Assembly (NCBI GenBank): GCA_963710675.1
Contig: CAVQBE010000025.1
Location: forward strand, 62,001-126,000
From: JACCZX01 sp963710675
GTDB lineage: Bacteria > Pseudomonadota > Gammaproteobacteria > Burkholderiales > Burkholderiaceae_F
DNA: 64,000 nt
Direction: 5' to 3'
Shown here: positions 46,648-57,515 of the stretch, one piece after another
Layout of the letters: every line of letters begins with the position of its first letter
Position numbering within the stretch: position 1 is the stretch's first letter
Program-made: the position numbers and the translations under genes
Notes under the pieces: generated by a model
Seen by the model: the letters and a program-made list of their open reading frames with translations, nothing else
What the model was told of the DNA's origin: nothing
Database searches by the model: none

Positions 46648-47646
46648 GCGCGCTTGTCACCTTGCCGCGGAATAGCCAGTACACGTAGCCGGTGTAGACA
46701 AGAATCAGCGGCAAGAAGAAACAGCGTGCCGATCAGCAAAAACATCTGCGAGGCAGGTGCCGTTGCCGCCTGCCAAATCGTGATGCTGGGCGGCACGATA
46801 TGCGGCCACATGCTGATGCAAAGGCCGACGTATGAAAGTAGAAACAATCCGAGCGCGCATAGAAACGGTGCGATCTCCTCGCGCCGCTGTAACGCGCTAA
46901 AAAACCGCCACGCCAATAGCAGCACGAGGATAGGAACTGGCGCGGCGTAAAAGCATCGTGGGCCAGCTGAACCACCGCGCACGAAAAGCTTCCTGCAAAA
47001 ACGGCATCGCAATCGACACGATCCCGATAAACGCCAGAGTCGCAACGCCAAGCTTTCGTGCCAGCGTGCGAAAGCGCGCTTGCAGTTCGCCTTCCGTTTT
47101 CCAGATCAGCCAGCAGGCACCCAGCAGTCCATAGCCGGCAACAAGTGCGAGGCCCGTAACAACGCTGAACGGCGTGAGCCAGTCCCACCAACCGCCTGCA
47201 TACGCGCGACCCTCGACACGGATTCCCTGCACCAACGCACCGAGGCAAATGCCTTGGCAGAACGCGGCCGCGTAGCTGCCCCAGGAGAACGATCTGTCCC
47301 AGCGCAGACGCGGCCCCTCACCCTCAACGCGAAACCGCATCTCGAACGCGACACCGCGAAACACGAGTGCGATCAGCATCAGTATCAACGGCATGTAGAG
47401 CGCAGGAAAGATCGTCGCGTAGGCGAGCGGGAACACGGCAAACAGGCCACCGCCGCCGAGGACCAGCCAGGTCTCATTGCCGTCCCACACCGGCGCCACC
47501 GAGTTGACCATCACGTCGCGCTCTGCGCGGCCGTGTACCGCCGGGAAGAGGATGCCTACACCGAGATCGAAGCCGTCCATGCAAACGTAAAGAAAGACCG
47601 CGGTCGCAATGAGAAAAGCCCAGATCAACGTCAGGTCGAGCGTCAT
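46634..47646 (-). CDS. cioB: Cyanide-insensitive type cytochrome bd oxidase subunit II, frameshifts
   Basis: Subunit II of a bd-type quinol oxidase. ATG 47646: LIWAFLIATAVFLYVCMDGFDLGVG is the CydB first helix, followed by VAPVWDGNETWLVLGGGGLFAVFP, the conserved loop. Frames change near 46945 and near 46730. Joined, the protein has about 336 residues and ends YTGYVYWLFRGKV before TGA 46634-46636. No heme ligands are expected in this subunit. cioA ends 2 nt upstream. Confidence 0.88.
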
Positions 47647-47648
47647 CG

Positions 47649-49091
47649 TCAGTCCGCAGGTCCTGCAGCAAGCCCGGTACGAGGCGGGCTATCGACAAGT
47701 GCCGGTGCTGGCGTAATGCCGGCGGTGCGCACCGGCTGGCCGGGAAGCACGCCCGAGTTGCTGCGGTTGCGGTGCCTGGCCGAACAGCCGAAACAAAAAC
47801 CAGATGCCGGCGCCGAACACGACGAAGTAAGCCACGATAAAAACAGCTAGCGATGCTGCAACACCCGGCTGGCCAATCGGCGACACACTGTCGGCCGTGC
47901 GCAGAAGGCCGTAGACCGTAAACGGTTGCCGTCCGCATTCGGTGACAATCCATCCAGCGGTGACGGCAATGAGACCCGACGGTCCCATCGCGACCGCCCA
48001 GCGCAACAACCATCGCGTGTTGAACAAGCGACCGCGCCATCGCAGGACCAGCGCGACAAGGCCGAGCGCAATCATCAGCAGGCCGATGCCGACCATGACT
48101 CGAAACGACCAGAACACAAGCGGGATATTGGTTGGCCAGTTCTCGCGTGGGAAAGTCTTTCAATCCTTTGACTTCGCCGTTCCAGTCGTGCGTCAGGTAC
48201 AGGCTGGCAAGTCCCGGGATTGCAATCTGCGCGCGCGTTTCTCCCGCTTGCGCATCGGGAAGGCCGAACAGGATTGAAGGCGCGTGGCGCTCCGTATCGA
48301 AGTGGCCTTCCATCGCGGCCACCTTCGCAGGCTGGTGCTCAAACGTGTTGACGCCGTGCAGATCGCCGATCACAAGCTGAAGTGGTGCAACGATCGCGGC
48401 CATCCACATCGCCATCGAGAACATCACACGCGCGCGCGGATTCGTCGCATCGCGCAGCAGATGGTAGGCGCCGACCGCGCCGACGATGAATGCCGTCGTC
48501 AGATAGGCGGCAGTCACCGAGTGTGCGAAGCGATAAGGAAACGACGGGTTGAAGATAATCTCGAAAAAGCTTTCCGGCATGAACCGGCCGTCTGCGCCGA
48601 GGATATGGCCCGCCGGTGTTTGCATCCACGAATTGGCGGCCAGGATCCAGAACGCCGACAGCAACGTGCCGCCCGCTACCAGACACGTCGCCACAAAGTG
48701 CAGGTGCTTGCCGACGCGGTTCAATCCAAACAGCATCACGCCGAGGAAGCCCGCCTCGAGGAAAGAACGCCGTCAGTACTTCATAACCGAGCAGCGGGCC
48801 GATCACCGCGGACGTGCGGTCAGCAAACACCGACCAGTTGGTGCCGAACTGATACGACATCACGATGCCCGAGACCACGCCCATTGCGAAAGCGATAGCA
48901 AAGATGCGAAGCCAGTAGCGAAAGATATCGAGGTAAAGATCGTTTCCCGTCCAAAGCCACCGGGCTTCAAGGACGGCGAGATAGCTCGCAAGACCGATCG
49001 TGAACGCCGGAAACAGGAAATGCCAAACGATCGTAAACGCGAACTGGAAACGCGCCAGGTCGAGTGCGCTGGGAAGAAAGTCGAGCGGCAT
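47649..49091 (-). CDS. cioA: Cyanide-insensitive type cytochrome bd oxidase subunit I, frameshifts
   Basis: Subunit I of a bd-type quinol oxidase with the three hemes. ATG 49091. LARFQFAFTIVWHFLFPAFT holds the first heme histidine; MSYQFGTNWSVFADR, PLQLVIGDLHGVNT and QPAKVAAMEGHFDTE are conserved. ECGRQPFTVYGLLRTADSVSP is the GRQP segment near the last helices. The Q-loop after the E-G-H-F motif is short, which marks the CioA subgroup. Frames change near 48765, 48145 and 47740. About 480 residues. It serves respiration at low oxygen or with heme-copper oxidases blocked. Confidence 0.9.
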
Positions 49092-49109
49092 TGCAAATCC
49101 AGTTTGGAC

Positions 49110-49716
49110 TTAAAACGACTCCCTTTTCCAGCCATCGCTCTATTTGCGGAATTCGATCGTTGCCCCAGAAGACCTCGCCGTCGACGATGATCGTCGGCGC
49201 ACCGAAGATGCCGGCCTGGATCGCATGATCGACCAGCGCCCTTAACCGGTCCTTGACCTCGGGTTGCTGCACGCCTGCAGCGAGCGCGTCGGGATCGATA
49301 CCGACTTCACGCGCAATGTCGCTGACGACGGCTGCGTCCGAGATATCGCGGTCGTCGACGAAAAATGCCCGGTACACCGCGTGAATGAAAGGCGCGACCT
49401 GTTCAGGCCGATGCTGCTGCAGCCATACGACCGATCGCTTAGCCGCCACGCTTCCGATCGGAAAGCGGCTGGGCTGCCGATACGGCACGCCGGCGAAGCG
49501 CGCTGATCGTTCGAAGTCGCGCTTTGCGTAACTTGCCTTCGGCCCGTATTGCTCGGTCAGCGGCGCGCCGCCGGAGGCCTTGAAGACAGCGCCGAGCAGC
49601 ACCGGCTTGTAGTCGACCGTCCGTCCGTGCCGTGCGGCTAGCGGTTCGATCTGTTCGGAAGCGAGGTACGAGTAGGGCGACGAAAAGTCGAAGTGAAACT
49701 CGATTGGCTTTGGCAT
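49110..49716 (-). CDS. 2-hydroxychromene-2-carboxylate isomerase family protein
   Basis: About 200 residues from ATG 49716 behind GAGGA. DsbA/GST-kappa fold: EFHFDFSSPYSYLASEQI with catalytic Ser, YKPVLLGAVFKASGGAPL, and APTIIVDGEVFWGNDRI near the end. The ORF continues uninterrupted into cioA, which is unlikely; a one-base change near 49128 would give the stop TAA at 49110-49112. Family members isomerise a naphthalene-pathway intermediate with glutathione, but most genomic copies have unknown substrates. No other aromatic ring genes are near. Confidence 0.82.
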
Positions 49717-49742
49717 CGTGTCCTCGGTGTGAACCCGCTCCG

Positions 49743-50519
49743 TCACTTAAGCTGCGCGTAGTGCATGCGTGTGCGATACATCATCTGCACCCTTCCGTTC
49801 TTCTGATGCGCATCAAACAGTGCGTTCAGTGCCAGACAGCATCGCCGCATGGCGCGCATCCCCGGGCGCGGGTAGATAGGACGCCGAGCCGGCTAGCGCA
49901 AGCAAGTCGTCCCGCTCAGTTCGCGCGGATTGTCGAAAGTGACGACCAGCGCCTGCGCGGGCGCAAAAAATTGCGCGATCCCTTTATCGTCGACATGGCG
50001 ATGAATCGTCTTCGCATAATCAACTCCGTGCGTACGGAGCAGCGCCTCGTAACCTGCGAGAAATGCGGTCCCGGTGGATTGCCGGTCATTCCAGATCAAA
50101 GCGGCCCAGCCGCCAGGCCGCACGATGCGCCGCGCCTCGATTGCAGCGCGCTCGGCGTCAAACCAATGAAACGCCTGACCTGCGATCACGAGGTCGGCGG
50201 CATTGTCCTGAAGTGTGGTGGCTTCTGCTGTGCCGGTGACGCTTCGGTAGTTGCCGCCTTTATCGGCATACGGGCCCAACTGCTGGTCGCCTGCCAGCCG
50301 CATTGCTTCGTTTGGCTCGACTCCGATCACCGAATAGCCGCTGCGCAGGAACGGTTCTGCGGACAGTCCGGTGCCAACTCCGATATCGACCACGATTTGC
50401 CCGGGCTTAAGCGCACCGACTTGCTGCAAATGATCGACGATCTGCTGTGGGTACGAAGGCCTGCCACGCACATAGGCGTCCGCTCTATTGGAGAATCGCT
50501 CAGTGGCACTCAGCGGCAT
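49743..50519 (-). CDS. Class I SAM-dependent methyltransferase, frameshifts
   Basis: About 258 residues when joined. RFSNRADAYVRGRPSYPQQI is the family N-terminus, VVDIGVGTGLSAEPFL is motif I, VTGTAEATTL and LVIAGQAFHWFD are motifs II and III, and RPGGWAALIWNDR follows. The uninterrupted frame ends early at 49893. The expected C-terminal part is found in two other frames (RDDLLALAGSASYLPAPGD and then a segment ending MMYRTHMHYAQLK) down to TGA 49743-49745. Substrate unknown, possibly a small molecule. Confidence 0.82.
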
Positions 50520-50532
50520 TGGGTTGTCGTAT

Positions 50533-51657
50533 CTACAAGTGCCGCGCGATCAATATCCGCTGGATGTCGCTCGTGCCTTCGTAAATCTGGCACACACGCA
50601 CATCGCGGTAAATGCGTTCGACTGGAAAGTCGGCGACGTAACCGTAGCCACCATGAATCTGAATCGCATCCGAGCACACGGATTCTGCCATCTCCGATGC
50701 AAATAACTTTGCCATTGCAGCCTGCTTCAAGCAGGGCTACCCGCCGTCCTTCAACGCAGCTGCATGATGAATCAGCTGCCGCGCCGCCTCCAGCTGTGTT
50801 GACATATCCGCCAACCGAAACTGCACTGCCTGATGCTCGAAGATCGGCTTGCCGAACGCTTCGCGCTCCTTCGCGTATTTCAATGCCGCTTCGTACGCCG
50901 CACGCGCCATGCCGAGCGCCTGCGAGGCGATTCCGATGCGGCCGCCTTCAAGTCCCGATAGCGCGATCTTGTACCCGGACCCTTCATCGCCAATCAAATT
51001 CTCCAAAGGCACCCGGCAGTTCTCAAACAGAATCTGTGCGGTATCCGACGCGTGTTGCCCCAATTTTTCTTCAGTGCGTGCGACGACGTAACCGGGCGTC
51101 TTCGTCTCAACGATGAAAGCGCTGATGCCGCGCTTGCCAGCCGCCTTTTCCGTTACCGCCATCACGATCGCGACGTCCGCCGTCTTGCCGCTCGTAACGA
51201 ATTGCTTGACGCCATTCAAGACCCAATGATCGCCCGCGCGCGTTGCGGTGGTGCGCAGGCCAGACGCGTCGGAGCCGACATGTGGTTCGGTCAGACAAAA
51301 CGCGCCGAGCATTTTTCCTTGCGCCAGAGGCACCAGATATTTTTGCTTCTGCGCGTCATTCGCCCATGCCAGCAATATGGCGCACACCGGGCAGTTGTTT
51401 ACGCTGATGATGGTCGAAGTTGAACCGTCACCCGCGGCGATTTCTTCAAGCGCGATCGCGAGCGCCGTGGTGTCCATGCCCGCGCCGCCATATTGCTCGG
51501 GCACGGCAACTCCGAATGTTCCCAGTGCGGCGAGCTCAGCCAGTGCCTGCCTTGGAAACGTGGCGGTGCGATCCCACTCTGCCGAAAACGGTGCCAGACG
51601 ATTGGCTGCGAATTCACGCAATGATTCGCGCAGCAGCCGATGCTCATCAGTCTGCAT
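50533..51657 (-). CDS. Acyl-CoA dehydrogenase (short-chain type), one frameshift
   Basis: About 375 residues. ATG 51657; N-terminal part LGTFGVAVPEQYGGAGMDTT, FAD-binding AFCLTEPHVGSDASGLRT and LNGVKQFVTSGKTADV. A one-base change near 50737 separates the last domain (DAIQIHGGYGYVADFPVER; catalytic Glu in IYEGTSDIQR). First step of beta-oxidation of short or branched acyl-CoA. It is 6 nt downstream of the membrane protein gene in the long minus-strand series. Confidence 0.92.
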
Positions 51658-51663
51658 CACACT

Positions 51664-52117
51664 TCATTCAAGAGGCTTGCGCGAAGCACCTTTGTAGGTC
51701 AACCAGTCGACGGGTCTCTTCAGAACCATTCCAACAACGGTGCCGGCGATGAACGCCGCGAGCAGCAACGGACCGCCGCCTACCGCCGTGAGGACGATGG
51801 CGACGTCGCGTGCGCAACTCAATGCCCGATACGCCGGGCACCATAGAGCGCTGATATAGACGCCGAGCACAAGCCATGTCAGGACCGCGACCAGGAATGC
51901 GCGCGACAAAGATTGCCTGATACCGGAAATGTTGCTGACTGCCTTCCGATAAAGCAACAATGCAAATAGCATCGATAGCGCAGCTGGAGCAATGATGAAT
52001 ACCCAAGTCGGCACCCCGGCCTCGGTGGCGAAATTACGCATCACGACTTCGACCAAGCCCTGCGCCGAGCAGCGCACAGATCCCAAACACGAGCATCGCG
52101 AAAATGGCTATCGGCAT
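51664..52117 (-). CDS. Small polytopic membrane protein, unknown, probable frameshift
   Basis: The longest frame gives 126 residues from ATG 52041 with three hydrophobic stretches (VFIIAPAALSMLFALLLY; AFLVAVLTWLVLGVYISAL; GPLLLAAFIAGTVVGMVL). A better start is ATG 52117, whose frame gives a first helix (MPIAIFAMLVFGICALLGA) and then breaks near 52060. Joined, this makes a four-helix protein of about 150 residues. ATG 52117 overlaps the stop of the RidA gene, typical of coupled genes. No family recognised. Confidence 0.55.
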
Positions 52118-52506
52118 TGGATTCTTGCAGTGACCTCGATTTCGATTTTCATGCGTGCGTCCACGAGCCCACAGACGATCGCGGTTGCCGCCGGCCGTGC
52201 CGTGGCAAAGTACTGACCGAAAATCGGCGCCAATTGATCGAACGCAGTCGCGTCGGTCAGGTAGTAGTGCACGCGAATGACATCATCGAGCGTGCAGCCT
52301 GCCTCAGTGAGCGCTGCCATTATGTTGCGGAAGCACTGGTGTGCTTGTGCGGTGACGTCGGAATCAATCGTCATCGCGAAATAATCGAAGCCCGTCGTTC
52401 CCGACACGTGGACGTATTCCCCGTCGATGATCGCGCGGCTGTAGCCTGCAATCGCTTCGAAGGTCGAGCCGGATGAGATGTGGCGGCGATCCGTCGTTGC
52501 TACCAA
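52108..52506 (-). CDS. RidA/YjgF family protein
   Basis: 132 residues from TTG 52506. Trimeric Rid fold: YSRAIIDGEYVHVSGTTGFD, QAHQCFRNIMAALTEAGCTLDDVIRVHYYL and FATARPAATAIVCGLVDARMKIEIEVTA. The Arg that binds the carboxylate in active RidA is expected after the TARPA segment; here the residue is Ala/Cys in ATAIVCGL, so it may not be a typical imine deaminase. Its start overlaps the upstream SDR stop by 7 nt. Confidence 0.88.
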   Translation of the reverse strand: MVATTDRRHISSGSTFEAIAGYSRAIIDGEYVHVSGTTGFDYFAMTIDSDVTAQAHQCFRNIMAALTEAGCTLDDVIRVHYYLTDATAFDQLAPIFGQYFATARPAATAIVCGLVDARMKIEIEVTARIQCR

Positions 52507-53174
52507 GAGAGTTGCTCGCCGTTGTAGTTGATGAATTTTCCGTTCGCAGAATCGTTGGCGGAAGCGAGTACCCGGCGCATGCCTTCGACACTTGTCTTGA
52601 CATCAATGTCGGCACTGCCACCACCCATATCGGTACGCACCCAGCCGGGATGAAACGCGATGCAGACGACGCCTTGCGGGCCGTACTCGAGGCTGGCCGC
52701 CTTCAGGGCAGCGTTTAATGCGGCCTTGCTGGCACGATACAGCCAGCTTGCTGTGCTGGTCATCAGAGACAACGAACCCATGCGGCTCGACAGGACGGCG
52801 AGCTTGCCGCGCGACGCAATCAGCGCCGGCGCCAGCACTGGAATCAACTGCATCGGTGCACGCACGTTGGTGTGCATCACCGCATCGAAGTCGAGACCAC
52901 CGGGCGATGTGACAGCCTGCCCGCGCGGCCCTGCGACCCCGGCGTTGAGTATCGCTATGTCTATTTTCTCGTGCGCCATTTTTTCGCCAAAATCCAGAAC
53001 CGCACCCTCGTCGAGCATGTCGAGAATGGTGGGCTTCGCGCCAAGCTCGCGTAGCCGGGCTCCGGCTTCCGGAGACCGATGCGTGGCAATCACCCGATTG
53101 CCGTCAGCCGCATACTGCCGAACGAATTCAAGGCCGATTCCACGCGACGCGCCGACGACCAAGATCGTCGCCAT
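52500..53174 (-). CDS. SDR family oxidoreductase
   Basis: 224 residues. ILVVGASRGIGLEFVRQYA binds the cofactor, ILNAGVAGPRG replaces NNAG, the active Ser is in VLSSRMGSLSL, and Tyr/Lys in WLYRASKAALN. IAFHPGWVRTDMGGGSADID is typical of the CsgA/sniffer-like subgroup. NAD(P)H-dependent carbonyl reduction; substrate unknown. The stop overlaps the RidA start, and the start abuts the LysE gene end at 53174. Confidence 0.87.
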   Translation of the reverse strand: MATILVVGASRGIGLEFVRQYAADGNRVIATHRSPEAGARLRELGAKPTILDMLDEGAVLDFGEKMAHEKIDIAILNAGVAGPRGQAVTSPGGLDFDAVMHTNVRAPMQLIPVLAPALIASRGKLAVLSSRMGSLSLMTSTASWLYRASKAALNAALKAASLEYGPQGVVCIAFHPGWVRTDMGGGSADIDVKTSVEGMRRVLASANDSANGKFINYNGEQLSW

Positions 53175-53803
53175 CAGCGCTCGGCCTGCACGAGTCGGAC
53201 TGCCACCGCAGCAAACAAAGCTCCGCCGACTGCATTGAGTACACGTCGGGCCATGCGGCTTGCACCCAACGCCCGCATTCGATGCGCAAGAGCCACCAGC
53301 ACCGACAGAAAGAGCGCGCCACCGGCCACGAATACCGCGCCGAGAAACAAGAAAGAGACGGTCTTGTCAGGCGCCGTTGCGGAAATGAACTGCGGCAGCA
53401 GGGCCAGGAAAAACAGTGCGACTTTTGGATTCAGCACGTTGGTCAAAAAACCTTGCGCGCACACCTGCGTCGCTGTTACCCGCGCTGAAACTTCGAATGT
53501 AGGTGGCGAGTCGTGCACCGACGCGCGCAGCATCCCCCAGGCGAGCCACAGTAGATACGCGGCGCCAAGCCACTTGATCGCTGCAAACGCGAGCGCGGAG
53601 GTCGCCAGCAGCGTCGCCAACCCAAGTGCGGCCGCTAGCGTATGCACCACGCACCCCGCGGTAATTCCCAGTGCTGCAGCCATTCCGGTGCGCCATCCGT
53701 GTTGCAACGTGCGACTTAGCGTGAACAGCATGTCAACGCCCGGTGTCGCGTACAGTACGAACGCCGTTACGACGAAGAGCGGCAGATCCTGCGTTCCTAA
53801 CAT
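53174..53803 (-). CDS. LysE/RhtB family exporter (first copy)
   Basis: 209 residues from ATG 53803 (MLGTQDLPLFVVTAFVLYATPG). Six hydrophobic helices with the family marks VLYATPGVDMLFTLSRTLQHG, GAAYLLWLAWGMLRA and GFLTNVLNPKVALFFLALLPQF. Exports amino acids or related small molecules at the inner membrane. The longer frame upstream runs against the thiolase and is not used. Another member of this family lies at 56871-57515. Confidence 0.9.
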   Translation of the reverse strand: MLGTQDLPLFVVTAFVLYATPGVDMLFTLSRTLQHGWRTGMAAALGITAGCVVHTLAAALGLATLLATSALAFAAIKWLGAAYLLWLAWGMLRASVHDSPPTFEVSARVTATQVCAQGFLTNVLNPKVALFFLALLPQFISATAPDKTVSFLFLGAVFVAGGALFLSVLVALAHRMRALGASRMARRVLNAVGGALFAAVAVRLVQAER

Positions 53804-53814
53804 TTGCCGAACAT

Positions 53815-54996
53815 CTAAAGCAGCTCGATCGCCATGGCGGTCGCTTCCCCGCCGCCAATGCAAAGCGCTGCTATGCCGCGCTTGCCGCCCGTCTTTTTCA
53901 ATGCACCGAGCAGTGTCGTGACGATTCGTGCACCCGAAGCACCGATCGGGTGGCCCAGCGCGCAAGCTCCGCCGTGTATGTTGACCTTGTTGTGCGGAAG
54001 CTTCAATTCGTTCATCGCGGCCATTGTCACGGCCGCAAACGCCTCGTTGATTTCCCACAGATCAACATCGGCGGCTTTCCAGCCAACTTTTTTCAGCAAC
54101 TTTTCGATCGCACCGATCGGTGCCGTCGAAAACCACTCCGGGGCGGCGGCGTGGACAGTGTGCCCGAGCACGCGTGCAACCGGCCGTGCCGCGCCTTTGT
54201 CGGCACTTGACTGCCGCATCATCACCAGCGCTGCCGCACCGTCGGATATCGACGAAGCGTTCGCCGCGGTGATGGTGCCGTCTTTCTTGAACGCGGGTTT
54301 CAAGCCGCGGATCTTGTCGAGCTTCGCCTTGAACGGCTGTTCGTCCTTGTTCACTTCAGTGCTGCCGCCTTTGCCCACCACTGAAACCGGCGCGATTTCC
54401 CAGGCGAAGCTGCCGTCGTTGTTGGCCTTGATCGCGCGTTCGGTAGACGCGATTGCGAACTCGTCCTGCTGCTCGCGTGTGAAGCAGTATTTTGCGACGC
54501 AGTCTTCGGCGAATACACCCATCGCCTTGCCCCGCTGATACGCATCTTCGAGTCCGTCGAGAGCCATATGATCGAATGTCGTCACCGCGCCATAGCGATA
54601 ACCCTTGCGCGCGTTGACCAACAGGTGCGGCGCGTTCGTCATGCTCTCCATTCCGCCGGCAACGATCACGTCAGCGCTGCCTGCGGAGAGCATGTCGTGC
54701 GCGAACATCATCGCGCGCATGCCTGAGCCACACATCTTCGACAGCGTCACCGCGCCGACCGACTGCGGCAGTCCGGCACCGAGTACCGCCTGCCGTGCGG
54801 GAGCCTGGCCCTGGCCGGCCATCAAGCAACAACCCATCAGGGCCTCATCGATGGCATCGCCCGCGATACCGGCACGCTCGACAGCGGCCTTGATCGCAAC
54901 CGCGCCCAGTTGATGTGCTTGCAACGACGCGAAATCGCCGAGCAGGCCGCCGATAGGAGTTCGAGCAGCAGAAACAATGACGATCGGATCGTTCAT
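53815..54996 (-). CDS. Acetyl-CoA acetyltransferase (thiolase)
   Basis: 393 residues. IVSAARTPIGGLLGDF is the thiolase start; nucleophile Cys in TLSKMCGSGMRAMMF; MESMTNAPHLL and NEAFAAVTMAAMNEL follow; then HGGACALGHPIGASGARIV with active His and the second Cys in ALCIGGGEATAMAIE. Biosynthetic or degradative acetoacetyl-CoA thiolase (AtoB/PhaA type). Uninterrupted. It starts 22 nt after the aceK stop in the same series. Confidence 0.95.
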   Translation of the reverse strand: MNDPIVIVSAARTPIGGLLGDFASLQAHQLGAVAIKAAVERAGIAGDAIDEALMGCCLMAGQGQAPARQAVLGAGLPQSVGAVTLSKMCGSGMRAMMFAHDMLSAGSADVIVAGGMESMTNAPHLLVNARKGYRYGAVTTFDHMALDGLEDAYQRGKAMGVFAEDCVAKYCFTREQQDEFAIASTERAIKANNDGSFAWEIAPVSVVGKGGSTEVNKDEQPFKAKLDKIRGLKPAFKKDGTITAANASSISDGAAALVMMRQSSADKGAARPVARVLGHTVHAAAPEWFSTAPIGAIEKLLKKVGWKAADVDLWEINEAFAAVTMAAMNELKLPHNKVNIHGGACALGHPIGASGARIVTTLLGALKKTGGKRGIAALCIGGGEATAMAIELL

Positions 54997-55018
54997 GACG
55001 TGGCCATCAGGTTAGGCA

Positions 55019-56861
55019 TCAATCGACTAAGTGGGAAGCTGATTCTGACGCATGCGGCTCGGCAAAACGAGCATTGAATCGTAATGCTTGCGGGTATGGA
55101 AACACACTTTCCATAGTGCCCCGCCTGAATACGCGACTTGCGTGTGTTCCAGAAATCGGCTGTAAGCAGATCGGCGTGGTATTTGGTGAATGCAGCGCGA
55201 ATACGATCGTCGCCGAGAAGAAACGTGCCCCATTTTTCGGGAAACATGTCGTGCGCGCCCACTGCATACCAAGGCTCGTGGGACATTTCGTCCTCGTCGT
55301 TGCGCGACTGCGGGACCGGTCGAAAGTCGCAAGTAGTCATGTATTCGATCTCGTCGTAGTCGTAGAACACAACTCGGTTCAGACGCGTAACGCCGAAGTT
55401 CTTGTAGAGCATATCGCCGGGGAAAATATTTGCTGCCGCCAGCTCCTTGATTGCATTGCCGTACTCGAGAACAGCGTGCTCCAACTCTTCATCGGTCGCG
55501 TGTGTCAGATAAATGTTAAGCGGAGTCAGGCGGCGCTCGATGTAGACGTGATCGATCAGCACCGTCTGGTCGTCGACCTGGACAATGCTCGCGCAGTCGG
55601 CCAGCAGTTCGCGCAGCAGCACCGGCGAAAAGCGTGAACGCGGCAGCGTGACTTGCGAGTATTCCCACGTGTCCGCCATGCGGCCAACGCGATCGTGCAG
55701 CTTGACCAGCTGATATTTGGCCATCACCTGTTGCCGGTCGGTATCTTTCGGATGAGGAATGACATCCTTGATGAGCTTGAACACGTACGGATACGACGGC
55801 AACGTGAACACGGCCATCACCAGTCCACGGATGCCGGGCGCTGTTACGAACTGATCTTTCGAGTGCTTAAGATGGTGGAGGAAGTCGCGGTAAAAAAGTG
55901 TCTTTCCCTGCTTCGCCAGACCGACGCTGGTGTAAAGCTCCGAGCTCGGTTTCCCAGGGAGAATCGACCGCAAAAATTCGATATATGCCGCAGGCGCCTC
56001 CATATCGACCAGAAAATAAGCGTGCGTGAAAGAGAACAGCACCGTCATCAAATCGGCGGTGAAAAGCACGGTATCGATGTACAGCGTGCCGTTCGCGTTG
56101 CGCAAGATGGGTACCGCGACGGGCGTAATGCGCGTCCCGTTGACAACCCGGCCGACGATGTAAGCACCTTTGTTGCGAAAAAAAAGATTCGAGAGAATCT
56201 GCAGCTGAAAATCGGGTTCGACGTGCCACGGACGCGTGAACGCCAATCGTGCGCGGTGCGCATCGATGACGGCGCGAACGACGCGGCGAATATCGCGCTC
56301 GACGTCTTCCCACGGACTTGCCAATCCAAAATCGATGATGATCTTTCGCAAAACGCGCTTTAGTCCTTCGGTCGCCGGGTAGTAGCTGCGATAAGACGGC
56401 GGATCTGAGTCCATGTATTCGGTCGCGACCCCCGGGCGCACGAAAATGAATCGGTTGTGGAAGTAGTCGCGGTGCAGAATCTTCGTACATACGGAGTTGA
56501 AAAACGTTTCGGCGCATTCCGGCTGCCGGTGATCGGCGAGCAATGCAACGAAGTTTTGCTTTACCGCCTGCCAGAGAGCATCCCGTTCGGCGTCGGTCAG
56601 CGAATCGAGATCGAAGTTGCGCTCGATGCTGGTGGTGGCCTCGCTGACGCGTAAGTCGTAGAAGTCGATGCGCTCGCGCGCACGCTCGCGAATCGCGTGC
56701 CAGTTTCCGTTCTCGAACAGCGCCTTCGCTTGCTGCGCGACGTAGCGAAAGCGGCGATAGTGATTGTCAAACCCTTCGAGAATCGCGCGCGCGATCGCCA
56801 GCGGCGATGGCATCGAGCGGTCGAAGCTGACCGCCTCGACCGAAGCATCGAATGAGCTCAC
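55019..56861 (-). CDS. aceK: Isocitrate dehydrogenase kinase/phosphatase AceK, one frameshift
   Basis: About 614 residues from GTG 56861. Controls the split between the TCA cycle and the glyoxylate shunt by reversible phosphorylation of isocitrate dehydrogenase. Family segments: NFVALLADHRQPECAETFFN, FHNRFIFVRPGVATEYMDSD, AVFTLPSYPYVFKLIKDVI (kinase ATP-binding Lys) and FYDYDEIEYMTTCDFR (catalytic acidic region). The final residues VFPYPQALRFNARF are in another frame, with the break near 55110 and the stop at 55019. Neighbouring acetyl-CoA-producing genes fit the role. Confidence 0.95.
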
Positions 56862-56870
56862 ATGCGCGGC

Positions 56871-57515
56871 TTAATTGGAGCTTTGCCGCGGAGTCAGCGC
56901 CAGCCACACTGCCAGCACACCGAATGCACTGCCCAGAAACCAGCGCTGCAGCTGCAGCCAGAGAGGTCGTTGCGCAAACCACGTTGCAAGAACTCCGGCG
57001 ACAGTCACAAGTGCAATGTCCATCAGCGCCGCGGTGCCCACCTGTATCGCCCCGAGAAGCAGGCTCTGTCCCAATACCGGCCCAGCAGCTGGATCGACGA
57101 ACTGAGGAAAAAGCGACAGGTAAAACACCGCCACTTTCGGATTGATCACGGCCGCGATGAATGCCTGACGCAGCAGCACGCGGTCGCGCACCGGTTCGAG
57201 TGGTTGCGGTGCAAACGAGAATCCGGCGCCGCGGACCGTTGTGTAGGCGAGCCACAGCAGATAAGCGGCGCCCGCCAGCTTGATCGCATCGAACGCGAAC
57301 GGGACCGCGAGCAATACGACGGTCAGCCCGAACGCGGCAAACGTTGCGTGCAACGAAAGTCCCGCTGCGACGCCAAACATTGAAAAATAACCGGCGCGCC
57401 TGCCCTGCGCGAGCGTGCGCGAGATCAGGTACAGCCACACCGGCCCTGGTGTGGCCGCAAGCACCAGAGATGCCAAAGTAAACAACGCGAGACGGTCAGG
57501 GGAAAGGCCTAGCAT
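56871..57515 (-). CDS. LysE/RhtB family exporter (second copy)
   Basis: 214 residues from ATG 57515. LFTLASLVLAATPGPVWLYLISRTLAQG and LAGAAYLLWLAYTTVRG are the family motifs; FIAAVINPKVAVFYLSLFPQFV carries the conserved NPK. Six helices. It differs clearly from the copy at 53174, so it is not a recent duplicate. It ends 9 nt before the aceK start and is preceded directly by the ASCH-GNAT gene. Confidence 0.9.
   Translation of the reverse strand: MLGLSPDRLALFTLASLVLAATPGPVWLYLISRTLAQGRRAGYFSMFGVAAGLSLHATFAAFGLTVVLLAVPFAFDAIKLAGAAYLLWLAYTTVRGAGFSFAPQPLEPVRDRVLLRQAFIAAVINPKVAVFYLSLFPQFVDPAAGPVLGQSLLLGAIQVGTAALMDIALVTVAGVLATWFAQRPLWLQLQRWFLGSAFGVLAVWLALTPRQSSN

Noticed and set aside
49110..49716. 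Isomerase gene taken as evidence for a naphthalene degradation cluster
   Set aside because: No ring dioxygenase, aldolase or salicylate genes are near, and this family is widespread with unknown substrates.
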